Shown here piece after piece: positions 27,572 to 55,968 of a stretch of DNA of 64,000 nucleotides. Every line of letters starts with the position of its first letter. Position 1 is the first letter of the stretch. A program made the position numbers and the translations under genes. The stretch spans positions 18,569-82,568 of the forward strand of contig NZ_AOHC02000013.1 in assembly GCF_000332415.1 (NCBI RefSeq), given 5' to 3'. Below the pieces are notes generated by a model. That model had not been told where the DNA came from. It worked only from the letters and a program-made list of their open reading frames with translations, and ran no database searches. Source of the stretch: Leptospira weilii serovar Ranarum str. ICFT. GTDB taxonomy: Bacteria; Spirochaetota; Leptospiria; Leptospirales; Leptospiraceae.

Positions 27572-27575
27572 TCCT

Positions 27576-28037
27576 ATGTCTTTGCATATAGGTCTTTATA
27601 GACCCGAAATTCCTCCCAACACCGGAAACATAGCGAGACTTTGTGTGGCTTTGGGAGCGGAGCTTCACATCATCGGACAAGCGTCGTTCGATCTTTCCGA
27701 AAAGGCGGCGCGCAGAGCCGGACTGGATTACTGGGATAAAGTGAAAATTTCCCTCCATTCTTCTTTAGAAGAATATAAAGCGGCGCTTCCTTCCGGAATC
27801 GATCCGTATTTGATTTCGGTTTACGGTACACATTCTTACACCGCCGTACGATATAAAGACGGAGACGCTTTTTTGTTCGGAAACGAAACTTCGGGAGTTC
27901 CCGCAGAGATTAAAAATTCCTGGAGTGAGGAACGGATCTTAAAAATTCCGATGGAAGATTCTTCCCGTTGTTTGAACTTAAGCAATTCAGTCGCCGTCAT
28001 TTCATACGAAGCGATGCGTCAAATTAAGTCCTGGTAA
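27576..28037 (+). CDS. trmL: tRNA (cytidine/uridine-34 2'-O)-methyltransferase TrmL
   Basis: A small SPOUT methyltransferase that methylates the wobble ribose in tRNA-Leu. Motif 1 is at PEIPPNTGNIARLC; the knotted SAM site is DAFLFGNETSGVP and IPM-type strand, followed by RCLNLSNSVAVISYEAMRQ. 153 residues is the family length. It begins four bases after the S1-protein stop, within a run that ends with rhomboid. Together with MnmC and DusA it gives this window three unrelated tRNA-modification enzymes. Confident. Confidence 0.95.
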   Translation: MSLHIGLYRPEIPPNTGNIARLCVALGAELHIIGQASFDLSEKAARRAGLDYWDKVKISLHSSLEEYKAALPSGIDPYLISVYGTHSYTAVRYKDGDAFLFGNETSGVPAEIKNSWSEERILKIPMEDSSRCLNLSNSVAVISYEAMRQIKSW

Positions 28038-28082
28038 AAACGGATTTACACTTTCATAATTCCGCATCTCAATGGATAAAGT

Positions 28083-28751
<669 letters not shown>

Positions 28752-28756
28752 TTCTT

Positions 28757-30757
<2,001 letters not shown>

Positions 30758-30774
30758 CAAAAAGGAAATCCATT

Positions 30775-31368
<594 letters not shown>

Positions 31369-31497
31369 ACGAGTCGTCGGATCCGATCGATTTTCGATTG
31401 AATGAATTTACGATAATTTTCAGAGCCGAAACTTAGATCCATTTTAATCACTTCCCGCGCAGGGCCGTTTCACGATGTATTCTTCATTAGAAAAATC

Positions 31498-31980
<483 letters not shown>

Positions 31981-32161
31981 AGATGACTCTTTCGATAAAT
32001 TCTAGCAAAGGTTTGGAAAAAAACCACTGAAATCTCGGGCTGAAAAATCGATTTGAAAACCGTTTCGTACGAAAAAACGGTAGGAAATAAATTTCAAAAA
32101 TCGCGAATTGAAGTGAAAAAGATTCGATTTGAATCTTTTACGTAAAAGAGTGAGTGTTACC

Positions 32162-33367
<1,206 letters not shown>

Positions 33368-33369
33368 AA

Positions 33370-33397
33370 CTGAATATTCTAAGAATAAAATATTCAG
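33370..33397 (+). terminator. 9-bp stem-loop after the serine hydrolase gene
   Basis: CTGAATATT at 33370-33378 pairs with AATATTCAG at 33389-33397, ten bases in the loop, two bases after the stop. It lies between convergent genes and may serve both. No clear U tract. Confidence 0.4.
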
Positions 33398-33453
33398 GAA
33401 TCGAGATGATTTTCGGCTTTTCGCGCGCCGGGTCGTCGCTCAAAACTCGAACG

Positions 33454-34146
<693 letters not shown>

Positions 34147-34227
34147 AAACCCAGAAAGTAAAATTTTAATGCGACTTACAAGCCATTTTTGATATCGCAA
34201 TTCATTCGGAGATGCAAAAAGGCCGGG

Positions 34228-34935
<708 letters not shown>

Positions 34936-34941
34936 TAAACC

Positions 34942-34959
34942 TCGAAGCGCGCGCTTCGA
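34942..34959. terminator. 18-bp perfect palindrome after the HAD gene
   Basis: TCGAAGCGCGCGCTTCGA at 34942-34959 is a perfect palindrome, six bases past the HAD stop. It can form a GC-rich hairpin with a minimal loop and probably ends that transcript; there is no U tract. Confidence 0.45.
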
Positions 34960-35076
34960 TAACCAACCCCTAGAACGTTCCGAGATATAGAAAGGAGAAA
35001 AATTCCGTTTCGAAGAAAGAATTTTACTTGAGAAAGAGCGACGATCCTTTACGAAGAGTTCGATTTAAGGAAAATT

Positions 35077-36081
<1,005 letters not shown>

Positions 36082-36177
36082 TATCGGAAACGAGCCATTG
36101 CTCAAAAAGAAAGGTTTTAATCAATCATATTATCATTCGAATCAAATTGAAGAGTATGGATCTGTATAATAAGATAT

Positions 36178-37044
<867 letters not shown>

Positions 37045-37183
37045 TATTATCTTGAATTTAGAATTGTAATACAGTGAAACGAACGGGTTTATACGAAACA
37101 TTTCGAAAATATTCCATTTATTGAATGAATCTTAGAATTCAACTTTCGGTTCTGCGGTATCACATTCTGAGGGTTATGTTTGT

Positions 37184-38077
37184 TTAAGAATGATAAGAAT
37201 CAAATCGGCTTTTGGTCTCACGAACCAAGGTTTCCGCGAGTTTTGATAAACTCGGACGAATCGTTTTCTTGTGACAAAGGTAGAATTTTCTTTCTACGAA
37301 CAATTCCGGAATCGGAATCACTTTGAGTTTGGAAGTTAGGCTGTATTCCGATAAAAATCCGATTCCCAGATCGGCTTCGATGCTTTTGATCACGGACTCC
37401 ACACTTCTCAGTTCCATTGCGATTTTCGGACGAAACGTTTTTCTGAGCGAGCGGATTTTCTTTTCAACGGCCTTTCGAATCGCAGAAGCAGAATGAAAGA
37501 ATACGAACGGTTCTTCTTGGATAACTTTGAGGGTCGGCTTTTTTTTCTGAAAAATTTTATGCGCCTTTGACGCAACCGGAACGATTTTGTCCGAAAGAAA
37601 TTCTCTGGAAATGAGCCCCGGTTCGTTGACCGGTCCGGTTAGAATTCCCAAGTCGACTTCGTTTAACAAAATCGCTTCCTTTGTCTCCAAGGAATCTCCT
37701 TCTCTTACGGAGAGGACGAGATCCGAGTGATCCTTTCGAATTTTCTTTAAAATTTCCGGAAGAATCCAAGCGGATACGGTTCCTCCCGCCGAGATGGAAA
37801 ATTCTCCCGAAAGTTCATTGCCCGGTTCTTTCATTCCGGATTTTAATTCTTCCCAGAGTTCCCGCATTCTGATCGCGTAACTTGAGAATATTTCCCCTTC
37901 GTATGTGAGCCGTATTTGTCTAGGACCTCTTTCAAAAAGAGTGGCTCCCAATTCTTTTTCCAAAAGAAAAATCTGACGCGAAAGAGCGGGTTGTGTGAGT
38001 CCCAATTTTCCCGCAGCCTTCTGAAACGTTCCCGCGTCCCTGATTTCGAGGAAGTATCGGATCTGTCTGAATTCCAT
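37184..38077 (-). CDS. LysR-family transcriptional regulator
   Basis: The N-terminal winged helix is textbook: MEFRQIRYFLEIRDAGTFQ, AAGKLGLTQPALSRQI and LEKELGATLFERGPR. The C-terminal inducer-binding domain runs from GEFSISAGGTVSAW onward and contains DLGILTGPVNEPGL and DLGIGFLSEYS. 297 residues is the usual length. It is divergent from leuC with 99 bases between, and a palindrome (38090-38108) lies near its own start. LysR proteins often control the divergent gene, so leuCD is the likely target, with a branched-chain intermediate as the possible ligand; both are inferences. Confidence 0.93.
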   Translation of the reverse strand: MEFRQIRYFLEIRDAGTFQKAAGKLGLTQPALSRQIFLLEKELGATLFERGPRQIRLTYEGEIFSSYAIRMRELWEELKSGMKEPGNELSGEFSISAGGTVSAWILPEILKKIRKDHSDLVLSVREGDSLETKEAILLNEVDLGILTGPVNEPGLISREFLSDKIVPVASKAHKIFQKKKPTLKVIQEEPFVFFHSASAIRKAVEKKIRSLRKTFRPKIAMELRSVESVIKSIEADLGIGFLSEYSLTSKLKVIPIPELFVERKFYLCHKKTIRPSLSKLAETLVRETKSRFDSYHS

Positions 38078-38089
38078 CGTGTCCTTAAT

Positions 38090-38108
38090 CTATAACTTTT
38101 AGTTATAG
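38090..38108. promoter_or_regulatory. Candidate LysR operator between the regulator and leuC
   Basis: CTATAACT at 38090-38097 and AGTTATAG at 38101-38108 form an 8-bp perfect dyad with TTT between, matching the T-N11-A style of LysR sites. It lies 13 bases from the regulator's start and about 70 bases before leuC, well placed to control both. Confidence 0.5.
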
Positions 38109-38176
38109 TGTCAATCAATCCTATTTATTTGCATTATATGGTTTTTTCTGCTACCTTCTTTTTATAGGGAGGGGAT

Positions 38177-39589
38177 ATGGCCGGTAAAACGTTATACGAT
38201 AAAATTTGGGAATCCAGAGTAGTCGCGGCGGACGGAGAAGAGGATATTTTATACGTGGATAGACATCTTCTTCACGAAGTGACTTCTCCTCAGGCTTTTA
38301 CCGCTTTGAAAGAGAGGGGAAGATCCGTTCGCAGAAAAGATAAAACTCTTGCGATCATGGATCATAACGTTTCCACGAGAAACAGGGATTGGGGCGGAAC
38401 GGGAGAAGTTTCCAAAAAACAAATGGAACAACTTTCTCTGAATTGTGCGGAGTTCGGAATTGATCTTTTGGATATCAACCATCCGGATCAGGGAGTCGTT
38501 CATGTAGTCGGTCCGGAGTTGGGACTCACGTTACCCGGAACCGTAATCGTTTGCGGCGATTCACATACCTCCACACACGGAGCATTCGGCGCTTTTGCTT
38601 TGGGGATCGGGACGAGTGAGATAGAACACGTCTTGGCAACGCAGACGATTCGTCTTAAAAAATCGAAAAATCTTTTGGTAAAAATTACGGGAAAACTTTC
38701 TTCGGATGTAACGGCCAAGGACCTCGCCTTATATCTGATCGGAAAAATCGGAACCGACGGAGGGCAGGGAGCCGTTATTGAATATTCGGGAGAGGTGATC
38801 GAAAGATTCTCGATGGAAGAAAGAATGACTCTTTGCAATCTATGTGTCGAGGCGGGAGCGAGAGCCGGTTTGATCGCTCCCGATCGAACTACCTTTGACT
38901 ATCTTGCTGGAAGAGATTACAGCCCAAAGGCGGAGGAATTTATCAAAAAAGTGGAATATTGGAAAACCTTAAAGTCCGATGAAGACGCTTTATTCGATAA
39001 GGTAATCGTTTTGGACGCTGCGGAAGTTTCACCGATGGTTACCTGGGGAACCAATCCGGGTCAAGTGGTTCCCGTTGTTTCTCAGGTTCCCGATCCGGAT
39101 TCTTTTTTAGATCTCGAAACAAGGGCAGCGGCAAGAAGATCCTTGGAATACATGGGATTAAACCCGGGTGAAAACATGAACTCCGTAAAAATCGATAAAG
39201 TATTCATCGGTTCGTGTACGAACGCCCGTATCGAAGATATTCGAAAAGTCGCCCGTATCGCGGAAGGAAGAAAGGTGTCGCCTAACGTGACAGCGATTGT
39301 CGTTCCCGGTTCCGGAAGAGTAAAACGCCAAGCCGAACAGGAGGGTTTGGATAAAGTTCTTATCCAGGCCGGCTTTGAATGGAGACTGCCCGGATGTTCC
39401 ATGTGTCTCGGAATGAACGACGACTATTTGCTTCCCGGAGAAAGATGCGCTTCCACTTCCAATCGTAACTTCGAGGGAAGACAAGGAAGAGGCGGGAGGA
39501 CACATTTGGTGAGTCCGGAAACGGCGGCAATTGCTGCGGTCTTGGGGAGATTCGGAACCTTTCAAGAATTACAGGAGGAAAGAGTATGA
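38177..39589 (+). CDS. leuC: 3-isopropylmalate dehydratase large subunit
   Basis: Catalyses isomerisation of 2- to 3-isopropylmalate in leucine synthesis. In Leptospira the same enzyme is known to act on citramalate in the pyruvate route to isoleucine. Visible: the N-terminal aconitase motif [40 protein letters not shown], and the iron-sulfur Cys in [12 protein letters not shown] and [11 protein letters not shown]. 470 residues. A strong GGAGGGG precedes the ATG. It overlaps leuD by four bases. Confidence 0.97.
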   Translation: MAGKTLYDKIWESRVVAADGEEDILYVDRHLLHEVTSPQAFTALKERGRSVRRKDKTLAIMDHNVSTRNRDWGGTGEVSKKQMEQLSLNCAEFGIDLLDINHPDQGVVHVVGPELGLTLPGTVIVCGDSHTSTHGAFGAFALGIGTSEIEHVLATQTIRLKKSKNLLVKITGKLSSDVTAKDLALYLIGKIGTDGGQGAVIEYSGEVIERFSMEERMTLCNLCVEAGARAGLIAPDRTTFDYLAGRDYSPKAEEFIKKVEYWKTLKSDEDALFDKVIVLDAAEVSPMVTWGTNPGQVVPVVSQVPDPDSFLDLETRAAARRSLEYMGLNPGENMNSVKIDKVFIGSCTNARIEDIRKVARIAEGRKVSPNVTAIVVPGSGRVKRQAEQEGLDKVLIQAGFEWRLPGCSMCLGMNDDYLLPGERCASTSNRNFEGRQGRGGRTHLVSPETAAIAAVLGRFGTFQELQEERV

Positions 39590-40179
39590 ATCAAGCGTGG
39601 ACAAAACACAAAGGGATCGCGGTTCCTCTGTATAGAAAAGATATCGATACGGATCAAATTCTTCCGAAACAATTTATGAAGAAGACGGAACGTACCGGTT
39701 TTGGAGTTCATCTATTTCATAACTGGAGATACTCGGATGACGAGGGTAGAATACAGAATCCGAATTTCGTTTTAAATCAACTTCGTTACAAGTTCGGGTC
39801 CGTTTTGATTGCGGGCGAAAATTTTGGATGTGGTTCGAGTAGAGAACATGCTCCTTGGGCGTTGGCGGATTACGGTTTTAAGGTCGTGATCGCTCCTTCC
39901 TTTGCGGATATTTTTTTCGGGAATTGTGCTAAGAACGGAATTGTTTTGGTAAAACTTTCTTTTGAAGAAGTGAAAGAAATCTTGGAGTTCGTGATCGCCA
40001 ACGAAGGTGCGGAAGCGACTGTGGATTTGGACGCGTTCGTTCTTTTTGTCGGTAATCAGGAATATCGTTTTATGCTGTCCGAATCTTTTGTAAATCGGAT
40101 TCGAAACGGTTGGGATGATATCGATCTAACGATGAAATACTTAACAAAGATCGTGGATTTTGAAATGTCACTTTCGTAA
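39586..40179 (+). CDS. leuD: 3-isopropylmalate dehydratase small subunit
   Basis: The swivelling partner of LeuC. Shows [21 protein letters not shown], then [19 protein letters not shown] and [19 protein letters not shown], which are the substrate-facing motifs of the family. 197 residues is full length. The ATG overlaps the leuC stop by four bases, so the subunits are made in step. Past its stop, CCGATTC (40191-40197) and GAATCGG (40238-40244) could form a weak stem. Confidence 0.97.
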   Translation: MNQAWTKHKGIAVPLYRKDIDTDQILPKQFMKKTERTGFGVHLFHNWRYSDDEGRIQNPNFVLNQLRYKFGSVLIAGENFGCGSSREHAPWALADYGFKVVIAPSFADIFFGNCAKNGIVLVKLSFEEVKEILEFVIANEGAEATVDLDAFVLFVGNQEYRFMLSESFVNRIRNGWDDIDLTMKYLTKIVDFEMSLS

Positions 40180-40647
40180 GAATTTTAGAGCCGATTCGAA
40201 AATCAAAATTGTTTTAAAAAAATAAATGCCGTTTTTTGAATCGGTTCTTTGGATGCGGGAAATTGTCTCGAAACATCATTTTACTTTATCAAAAATGTTA
40301 GGTCGGTAGGACAAGCGCCTCAATCGATCCCGTTCGATTTTACAAACCAGTGGAATAGTTTGAAGATAAATCCGAACTGTCCAAACCACTTGAAACGTGG
40401 GAGTTCCCGCATTTTACGAAATGGATCGTGCCTTTCAACAAATCGTTGTCAGTCTCTCCTGCAATTTCTTTTTCAGAATAACAAACACCGTCCGTTTTAG
40501 AAAGATCATAAGGCTCCAGATTATAAATATTTTTTTGATCATTTGCGCATTTTTAATTGTTTTATAATTAGAAGTTCATTTATTACAAATCAATAAATTC
40601 AAAAAAATGAGTTGAGTCCTTTTTTTGTATGATAAAAATGTGATCTT
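40180..40647. other. 468-base gap before lpxD
   Basis: No gene. Holds a weak 7-bp inverted pair just after leuD, a GTGGGAGTTCCCGC palindrome at 40397-40410 preceded by CTTGAAACG (the same lead-in is found at the 9812 copy), and an AT-rich stretch near 40540-40640 that probably contains the lpxD promoter. Confidence 0.5.
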
Positions 40648-41664
40648 ATGAAAGCCAAAGATTTAGCGAAAATACTCGGTGTAGCGCTTAAGGGTAACGG
40701 AGAAATGGATGTCAACGGAATCGGAGACATTGAAAATCATTCCAATGTTCTACCGGATCGAATTTACTATTTCGAAGCGAAAAAATATCTTACCTCCAAT
40801 CCGAAAGTAAAACAGGTTCGATTGGCGCTTACCATTCCGTCTTTGGCCGGTGAGTTTTCCTCGGCATTGATCGTTCCGGAACCTCAGGCAAGAATCAAAT
40901 TTATAGAATTACTTTCTCTTTTTGAAAAGAAACCGAAATCCATTACTTCTTCTATTTCCGATAGGGCGAGTATTCATGAAAATGCTAAATTAGGAAAGAA
41001 TGTTACGATTATGGACTTTGTGGTGATCCAGGAGAACGTGGAGATCGGAGACAATTGTCAAATTTATCCGAATGTCGTCGTGGAAAGCGGAGCGAAAATC
41101 GGGGAAGATACCGTATTAAAATCGGGAGTTGTGATCGGTTACGATTGTATTTTAGGAAAACGGAATCTCATCCATGCAAATACGGTCATCGGCGCGGACG
41201 GTTTCGGTTTTTATGATAAGGGCGGGGTTCGTCACAAAATTCCTCAGATCGGAAACGTCGTTATCGGAGATTATGTGGAAATGGGAGCTTGTTGTACGGT
41301 GGATCGCGCGACGATCGAAACCACAACCGTCGGAAATCATACGAAATTCGACGATCACGTTCACATCGCTCACAATTGTAGGGTCGGTAACTACGTTTTC
41401 ATCGCCGGTGGAACGGTCCTGGCCGGTTCCGTTACTTTAGAAGACGGTGTTATCATGGGCGGCCAAGCGGCGGTCGCGGAAGGAATCACGATGAAGAAGG
41501 GATCGATCCTTTTGGGAATGTCGGGTCTTACCGAAAACAGCACGGAAAAAGTCGCTTACTTCGGCATTCCCGCAAAACCCGCGTTGGAAATGCACCGAAT
41601 TCATTCTTCCTTGTCTAAACTTCCGGAGCTCGTGAGAGAACATAGAAATCGATCCCAGGGTTAG
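40648..41664 (+). CDS. lpxD: UDP-3-O-acylglucosamine N-acyltransferase
   Basis: Transfers the second acyl chain to the lipid A precursor. The N-terminal uridine-binding domain (IYYFEAKKYLTSNPKV) precedes a left-handed beta-helix of hexapeptide repeats (VEIGDNCQIYPNVVVESGAKIGED is the clearest stretch, read in pieces). The catalytic His region is FDDHVHIAHNCRVG and the acyl-chain region GGQAAVAEG. 338 residues is normal. Leptospiral genomes can carry more than one lpxD, so this may be one of two. Single gene; no obvious Shine-Dalgarno. Confidence 0.95.
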   Translation: MKAKDLAKILGVALKGNGEMDVNGIGDIENHSNVLPDRIYYFEAKKYLTSNPKVKQVRLALTIPSLAGEFSSALIVPEPQARIKFIELLSLFEKKPKSITSSISDRASIHENAKLGKNVTIMDFVVIQENVEIGDNCQIYPNVVVESGAKIGEDTVLKSGVVIGYDCILGKRNLIHANTVIGADGFGFYDKGGVRHKIPQIGNVVIGDYVEMGACCTVDRATIETTTVGNHTKFDDHVHIAHNCRVGNYVFIAGGTVLAGSVTLEDGVIMGGQAAVAEGITMKKGSILLGMSGLTENSTEKVAYFGIPAKPALEMHRIHSSLSKLPELVREHRNRSQG

Positions 41665-41851
41665 TTAGCGCCTTGGTTTTAGAACTTAAAGTCCGGAGTT
41701 ATATTCAAAACTACTCATGAAATCACAACGCGCGTGTGCGGGGTATCTTACGATCACTTGGCAAGTTTTATGACCTTACGCCATCGATTGGAAAGAAGGA
41801 TTGAATCTACCTTTCCATTGTCGAGATTGGCAAAAGAGGTTCATTGTTTTT

Positions 41852-42754
<903 letters not shown>

Positions 42755-42818
42755 TTTTATAAATTTGTTGTGGGAAAGTTTTAGGACTAATTCTTATCGA
42801 CGATATTCTCGCCCGCTT

Positions 42819-43040
42819 TTAACCCCAATGGCTTTTGTAGTAATGAGTTCCGGATGGGGCGATTTCAAAACCTTCCGGATGTTCGACCACGAACCTGGAT
42901 TCTTTTAAATCCTCCAGATGCGGTCTGAGTCGATGCGCCGATTGAGCCGTGCTGATTTCTAAATTTTCCATGGTTGTCATTTTTCCCGATTGAGAAGCGT
43001 GATAAATATCCTGAAAAATTTGAGTGGAGAGAGAATTCAT
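42819..43040 (-). CDS. Small helical protein, 73 aa
   Basis: Start ATG 43040 is set by an excellent AAGGAG four to five bases upstream; an in-frame ATG 21 bases earlier would place that site inside the gene. The protein MNSLSTQIFQDIYHASQSG...KMTTMENLEIST resembles a small winged-helix or DNA-binding fold (helix, helix, RLRPHLEDLKESRFV) but has no confirmed motif. Stand-alone gene, convergent with the transporter. Function unknown. Confidence 0.65.
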   Translation of the reverse strand: MNSLSTQIFQDIYHASQSGKMTTMENLEISTAQSAHRLRPHLEDLKESRFVVEHPEGFEIAPSGTHYYKSHWG

Positions 43041-43295
43041 AGGACTCTCCTTATCTTTCAATTCTCAGTCGTTTTGTGTCAAAGAGATTTTACGGATCTC
43101 CATAAAACCAAACATTTTTTCGTAGAATTTGTGATTTATAACAACCCGCGAAACACAAAAAGAAACATTCCTTCCTTTTCATGTTTCATGAAATTACTTT
43201 TGTTTGAAAAAGAGACGTTATGACGTTCTTCGATTCGATTTTCGTTTCCTTTCCAAGAAAAAGAATGGAAAATGATTCAGCCTAGAGGATAATCG

Positions 43296-43913
<618 letters not shown>

Positions 43914-44371
43914 ACGCGATCCTTAGAGGGTTAGTTGAGGAAAACGACATTATTCACGGTAATAGAGCGATTAGACTTTAACAAAGCATGATTTTTCTCT
44001 TCTGTAGATTATTCTGAAATCGGATCCCTGAAATCTATTTAACGTGAGTTCGGCCTAAAAAAGTTTGGGCGAATCCGGCCTGGGTAGGCCGGACCTATCT
44101 CGCGAAGCGAGATTGAGTTTTTTACTTTCTGCTCTGATCAACAAATTGACGGATCGATCGAAAAACGGTTTTCTTTCGTCATTTCAATTTGTTGATCTCG
44201 CTTCAATCGCTTTCGCATTGGTTACGCCGAACTCAAGTTATTTACTAGGATTCAGTGAATAGAATTCAGTTATATTTTCCTAATAGATGGATTGGACTTT
44301 GTGTCGACACTTTCGAAAAACGATTGAATCCGATACGAATTCGGATTTAAATTCATGGAAGAGGTCGATCC
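43914..44371. other. 458-base gap occupied by a MITE-like element
   Basis: The MITE-like unit at 44040-44240 fills the centre. A 65-codon frame at 44065-44262 falls within it and is discounted. The rest is AT-rich and presumably carries the promoter of the peroxidase-like gene. Confidence 0.5.
44040..44240. mobile_element. 201-bp MITE-like element with 19-bp terminal inverted repeats
   Basis: The left end TAACGTGAGTTCGGCCTAA (44040-44058) and the reverse complement of the right end (44222-44240) agree at 17 of 19 positions. Inside are nested inverted repeats: AAGCGAGAT 44105-44113 with 44195-44203, and GATCAACAAATTGA 44136-44149 with 44184-44197, the latter a perfect 14-bp stem. The left 35 bases recur at 63727-63761. 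There is no transposase frame. No convincing target duplication is seen. All this fits a non-autonomous inverted-repeat element. Confidence 0.6.
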
Positions 44372-44920
44372 ATGCAGTCAAAAATTTTCATTTTGTTTTT
44401 TATTTTGGGAATTCTTTTTCCGTTAACCGGAGTTTTTGCAAAGGAAGGTTTTTACGATTTTAAAGTAAAGGACATTAAAGGTAAGGACGTATCTCTTTCC
44501 AAATATAAGGGAAAAGTAATAATGGTGGTTAACGTAGCTTCTAAATGCGGTTATACTTATCAATACGAAAATCTCGAAAAAGTTTATAAGAAGTATAAGG
44601 ATCGGGGATTTGTAGTAGTCGGTTTTCCGGCCAACAATTTCGGGAGCCAAGAGCCCGGAACCGATCAGGAAATCGAAACCTTTTGCAGAATTCAAAAAGG
44701 TGCGAGCTTTGATATGATGTCAAAAATTTCCGTCAAAGGAAAAGACAAACATCCTTTGTATTCTTATCTGACCGAAAATTCTCCGAATCCCGGAGAAGTG
44801 GAATGGAACTTTGAAAAGATTCTGATTTCAAAAGAGGGAAAGATCGAAGCGAGATATCGTTCCGCCGTGGAACCGGACAGTTCCTCGGTGACGCAGAAAA
44901 TCGAATCTCTTTTGAAGTAG
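44372..44920 (+). CDS. Secreted glutathione-peroxidase-family protein
   Basis: A signal peptide ([19 protein letters not shown]) is followed by the thioredoxin-fold peroxidase: [18 protein letters not shown] with peroxidatic Cys59, [16 protein letters not shown] and [10 protein letters not shown], whose Gln and Trp complete the catalytic group. Cys replaces selenocysteine, as in bacterial BtuE-like enzymes. GAAGAGG precedes the ATG. Acts on hydroperoxides in the periplasm, probably with thioredoxin-like reductants. 182 residues. First gene of a run with ChaN-like, PBP1A and a secreted protein. Confidence 0.92.
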   Translation: MQSKIFILFFILGILFPLTGVFAKEGFYDFKVKDIKGKDVSLSKYKGKVIMVVNVASKCGYTYQYENLEKVYKKYKDRGFVVVGFPANNFGSQEPGTDQEIETFCRIQKGASFDMMSKISVKGKDKHPLYSYLTENSPNPGEVEWNFEKILISKEGKIEARYRSAVEPDSSSVTQKIESLLK

Positions 44921-44935
44921 GCGGTTTTGAATTTG

Positions 44936-45898
<963 letters not shown>

Positions 45899-45940
45899 AG
45901 TGCTTGTCTGGAACTCGAAGATCTTCCGACAATTAAGAGA

Positions 45941-50279
<4,339 letters not shown>

Positions 50280-50365
50280 TTTTAAATTGAAGTTAGGTTG
50301 ATCTCGATTCGTCACAAAAGGAAATCGAAAAATTCTTCCCTATGGGTCGCGATCGCATTGCTCTA

Positions 50366-50449
50366 TTCGAATCCTTCCAGATTCGTTTTTAATTATTAAG
50401 ATTTGATTGAAAAGAGGAAGAAAAAATTTTTTGGGCAGGGAAGGATTCG
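50366..50449. repeat. Direct repeat with copied tRNA-Tyr 3' end, copy 1
   Basis: The stretch from TTCGAATCCTTCCAGATTCG to TTGGGCAGGGAAGGATTCG is repeated at 50578-50660, about 212 bases away. The end 50431-50449 is identical to the 3' portion of tRNA-Tyr (50642-50660) but here the tRNA is not continued, so it is an isolated tRNA fragment as seen at att sites or after local duplication. Confidence 0.7.
50368..50390 (+). terminator. Rho-independent terminator after the PBP1A unit
   Basis: CGAATC 50368-50373 pairs with GATTCG 50380-50385 around a 6-base loop, followed by TTTTT. It lies 89 bases past the stop at 50279. A second copy of this hairpin is at 50580-50602 within the direct repeat. Confidence 0.5.
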
Positions 50450-50577
50450 CCGTTCCGCAGTCTCGCCTCGTGCTCGACTTAGCTCCACGGCGTCTTTCTC
50501 GTGCGCTCATCCATCCATGGATTCGCGTCGCGTTTTTTCGCTTCTTACGGAAGCTCAAAACGCTCTCACTCGCAAGC

Positions 50578-50733
<156 letters not shown>

Positions 50734-50734
50734 T

Positions 50735-50811
<77 letters not shown>

Positions 50812-50944
50812 CGCTATCGGAGCCAGTATTGCAGGTTGTTTCCCTCGGTCAAATAAAAAATCCGAATCAGTTCCTCGCTTGTTTTTCCGGATTATTTATT
50901 TTCCCTGAGGAAAAAAAGTTTCGAATGCGGCTCGTTTGCCGAAA

Positions 50945-51340
50945 ATGGAAAAGATGATTCTAACTTGGATTCACACCGGAATGACACTTTCAATCCTTTG
51001 TTTTTACACCGGTTATTATTTTCGTTTTAAAAAAAATCTCCTCCATCGTATTTTCAATCTTTTCGGCGCCGGTTTTAACTTAACGACCGCATTCTCTCTT
51101 CTTTACGTGAAGTATTTAGGCGGCGGTTTGGAAAACGTCGGAATCGTTCCCGCAGTGGAACGTTGGATCATCGATACACATCGCGTGTTTGCCGTATTGA
51201 CTTTGATCTTGATGCTTCTGATGGTCTGGTCCGGAATGGCTCGAAAAAAAGAATTCCACAGAAAGCTGCACTATATTTTCCTTCCTCTATACACCGTGAT
51301 TTTCCTTTCCGGTTTGGTTCTGTTTCGTTCAGCGAACTGA
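50945..51340 (+). CDS. Small integral membrane protein, about 131 aa
   Basis: Four membrane helices (ILTWIHTGMTLSILCFYTGYY, RIFNLFGAGFNLTTAFSLLYV, HRVFAVLTLILMLLMVWSGM, LHYIFLPLYTVIFLSGLVLF). Conserved-looking His residues in helix 1 and between helices 3 and 4 (WIHTG, RKLHY) could bind haem, as in small cytochrome-b-like or DUF420-like proteins, but this is only a pattern. Starts possible at TTG 50936, ATG 50945 or ATG 50954. Divergent from the tRNA pair. Confidence 0.7.
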   Translation: MEKMILTWIHTGMTLSILCFYTGYYFRFKKNLLHRIFNLFGAGFNLTTAFSLLYVKYLGGGLENVGIVPAVERWIIDTHRVFAVLTLILMLLMVWSGMARKKEFHRKLHYIFLPLYTVIFLSGLVLFRSAN

Positions 51341-51391
51341 CGGCGCCTCGTTCGAAATTGGAAATCGACATCTCATTCGCTTAGGAAGAAT

Positions 51392-52216
<825 letters not shown>

Positions 52217-52226
52217 TCGAACGTTT

Positions 52227-52268
52227 CCCCGCAGCGCGCAGCCCTTGCGGGGGAGTGTTTTCTTTTTT
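52227..52268 (+). terminator. Rho-independent terminator of the transketolase gene
   Basis: CCCCGCA 52227-52233 pairs with TGCGGGG 52246-52252, then GAGTGTTTTCTTTTTT. It lies 11 bases after the stop and has the classical GC stem plus U tract. Confidence 0.75.
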
Positions 52269-52419
52269 AAATTTTTTTTCCACATTCTTATCTTTCTACG
52301 TTTAGTTTTTCTTTTTTCGTTCGTAAGACATAGTAAGTTATATAACTCATTTCATTTTTTCCGATAATGGGTTTTATTCCGAATTGACTCATTTCGTTTT
52401 TCATAAAATTATATTGTTT

Positions 52420-53319
<900 letters not shown>

Positions 53320-53384
53320 ACCTTTCGAGAGTTCTTGCTTGAGCCTGTACGGTTATTTTGAATACTGTCCCACGGGAAGGGGTA

Positions 53385-54344
<960 letters not shown>

Positions 54345-54507
54345 ATTCGCATTTCAATCGATAAGAAATTTTTGATTGCGGAACGAATCGTTTTATGATA
54401 AGAGTTTACTCGCTCCAAAGTGAAAATTCAATTTCGTAGCCATTGTGGTAAAAACTCAAGCGATGGTCTATCGACGATTGTTTTGGAAAAATTCAAGGAG
54501 AAAGAAA

Positions 54508-55011
54508 ATGACATCCCAAACTTATCCGCAACCGAATCCCAAACTGGATTTGGTTCTTGAACGAATCATAGACGTTCCCCGTGAACTGGTTTGGAAGGTT
54601 TGGACCACTCCGGAACATCTCAAACCCTGGTTTTGCCCGAAACCCTGGAAGACGATCGATTGTGAGATCGACCTTCGGCCGGGTGGAATCTTTCGCACCA
54701 TCATGCAATCTCCGGAAGGACAGGATTTTCCGAATCTCGGTTGTTATCTCGAAGTGATTCCGAACGAAAAACTTTCCTGGACGGACGCTCTTCAGCCCGG
54801 CTTTCGTCCTTCTCCCGATCCCACTCATCCGTTCGGATTTTTTACCGCGATCATTACTTTGGAAACTCACGGAACCGGCACCAAATACAGAGCCACAGCG
54901 ATTCATGGAAACGAAACCGATCGCAAAAAACACGAGGATATGGGTTTTCACGAAGGTTGGGGAATCGCTCTCGATCAACTCGTCGTTTATATCAAAAACA
55001 TTCAACGCTGA
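54508..55011 (+). CDS. SRPBCC (AHSA1-type) ligand-binding protein
   Basis: AAGGAGA eight bases before ATG 54508 decides the start over an upstream frame beginning at 54445. Motifs: [50 protein letters not shown] and [17 protein letters not shown], all typical of the START/Bet v1-like AHSA1 family. 167 residues. Such proteins bind small hydrophobic ligands or modulate stress response; no partner (often an ArsR regulator) is adjacent. Confidence 0.9.
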   Translation: MTSQTYPQPNPKLDLVLERIIDVPRELVWKVWTTPEHLKPWFCPKPWKTIDCEIDLRPGGIFRTIMQSPEGQDFPNLGCYLEVIPNEKLSWTDALQPGFRPSPDPTHPFGFFTAIITLETHGTGTKYRATAIHGNETDRKKHEDMGFHEGWGIALDQLVVYIKNIQR

Positions 55012-55209
55012 TATACGACAAAAGTGGAATATTTCAAATATCGGATAAAGGAAGAACCGGACGTTCTATAGGAAATGAATATTAGGATATAGTAAATTTC
55101 TGTCTAAAGAATATATGCAGCGGTCGGGTGTTTGTCGCCCGTCGTCGGACGGTGAAAATCATATTTCACAATCGAAATACCTTTAAAAAATCGTAATATC
55201 GATTCCGAC

Positions 55210-55968
<759 letters not shown>

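Noticed and set aside
44065..44262. 65-codon frame inside the MITE-like element
   Set aside because: Falls within inverted-repeat DNA and does not resemble a transposase.
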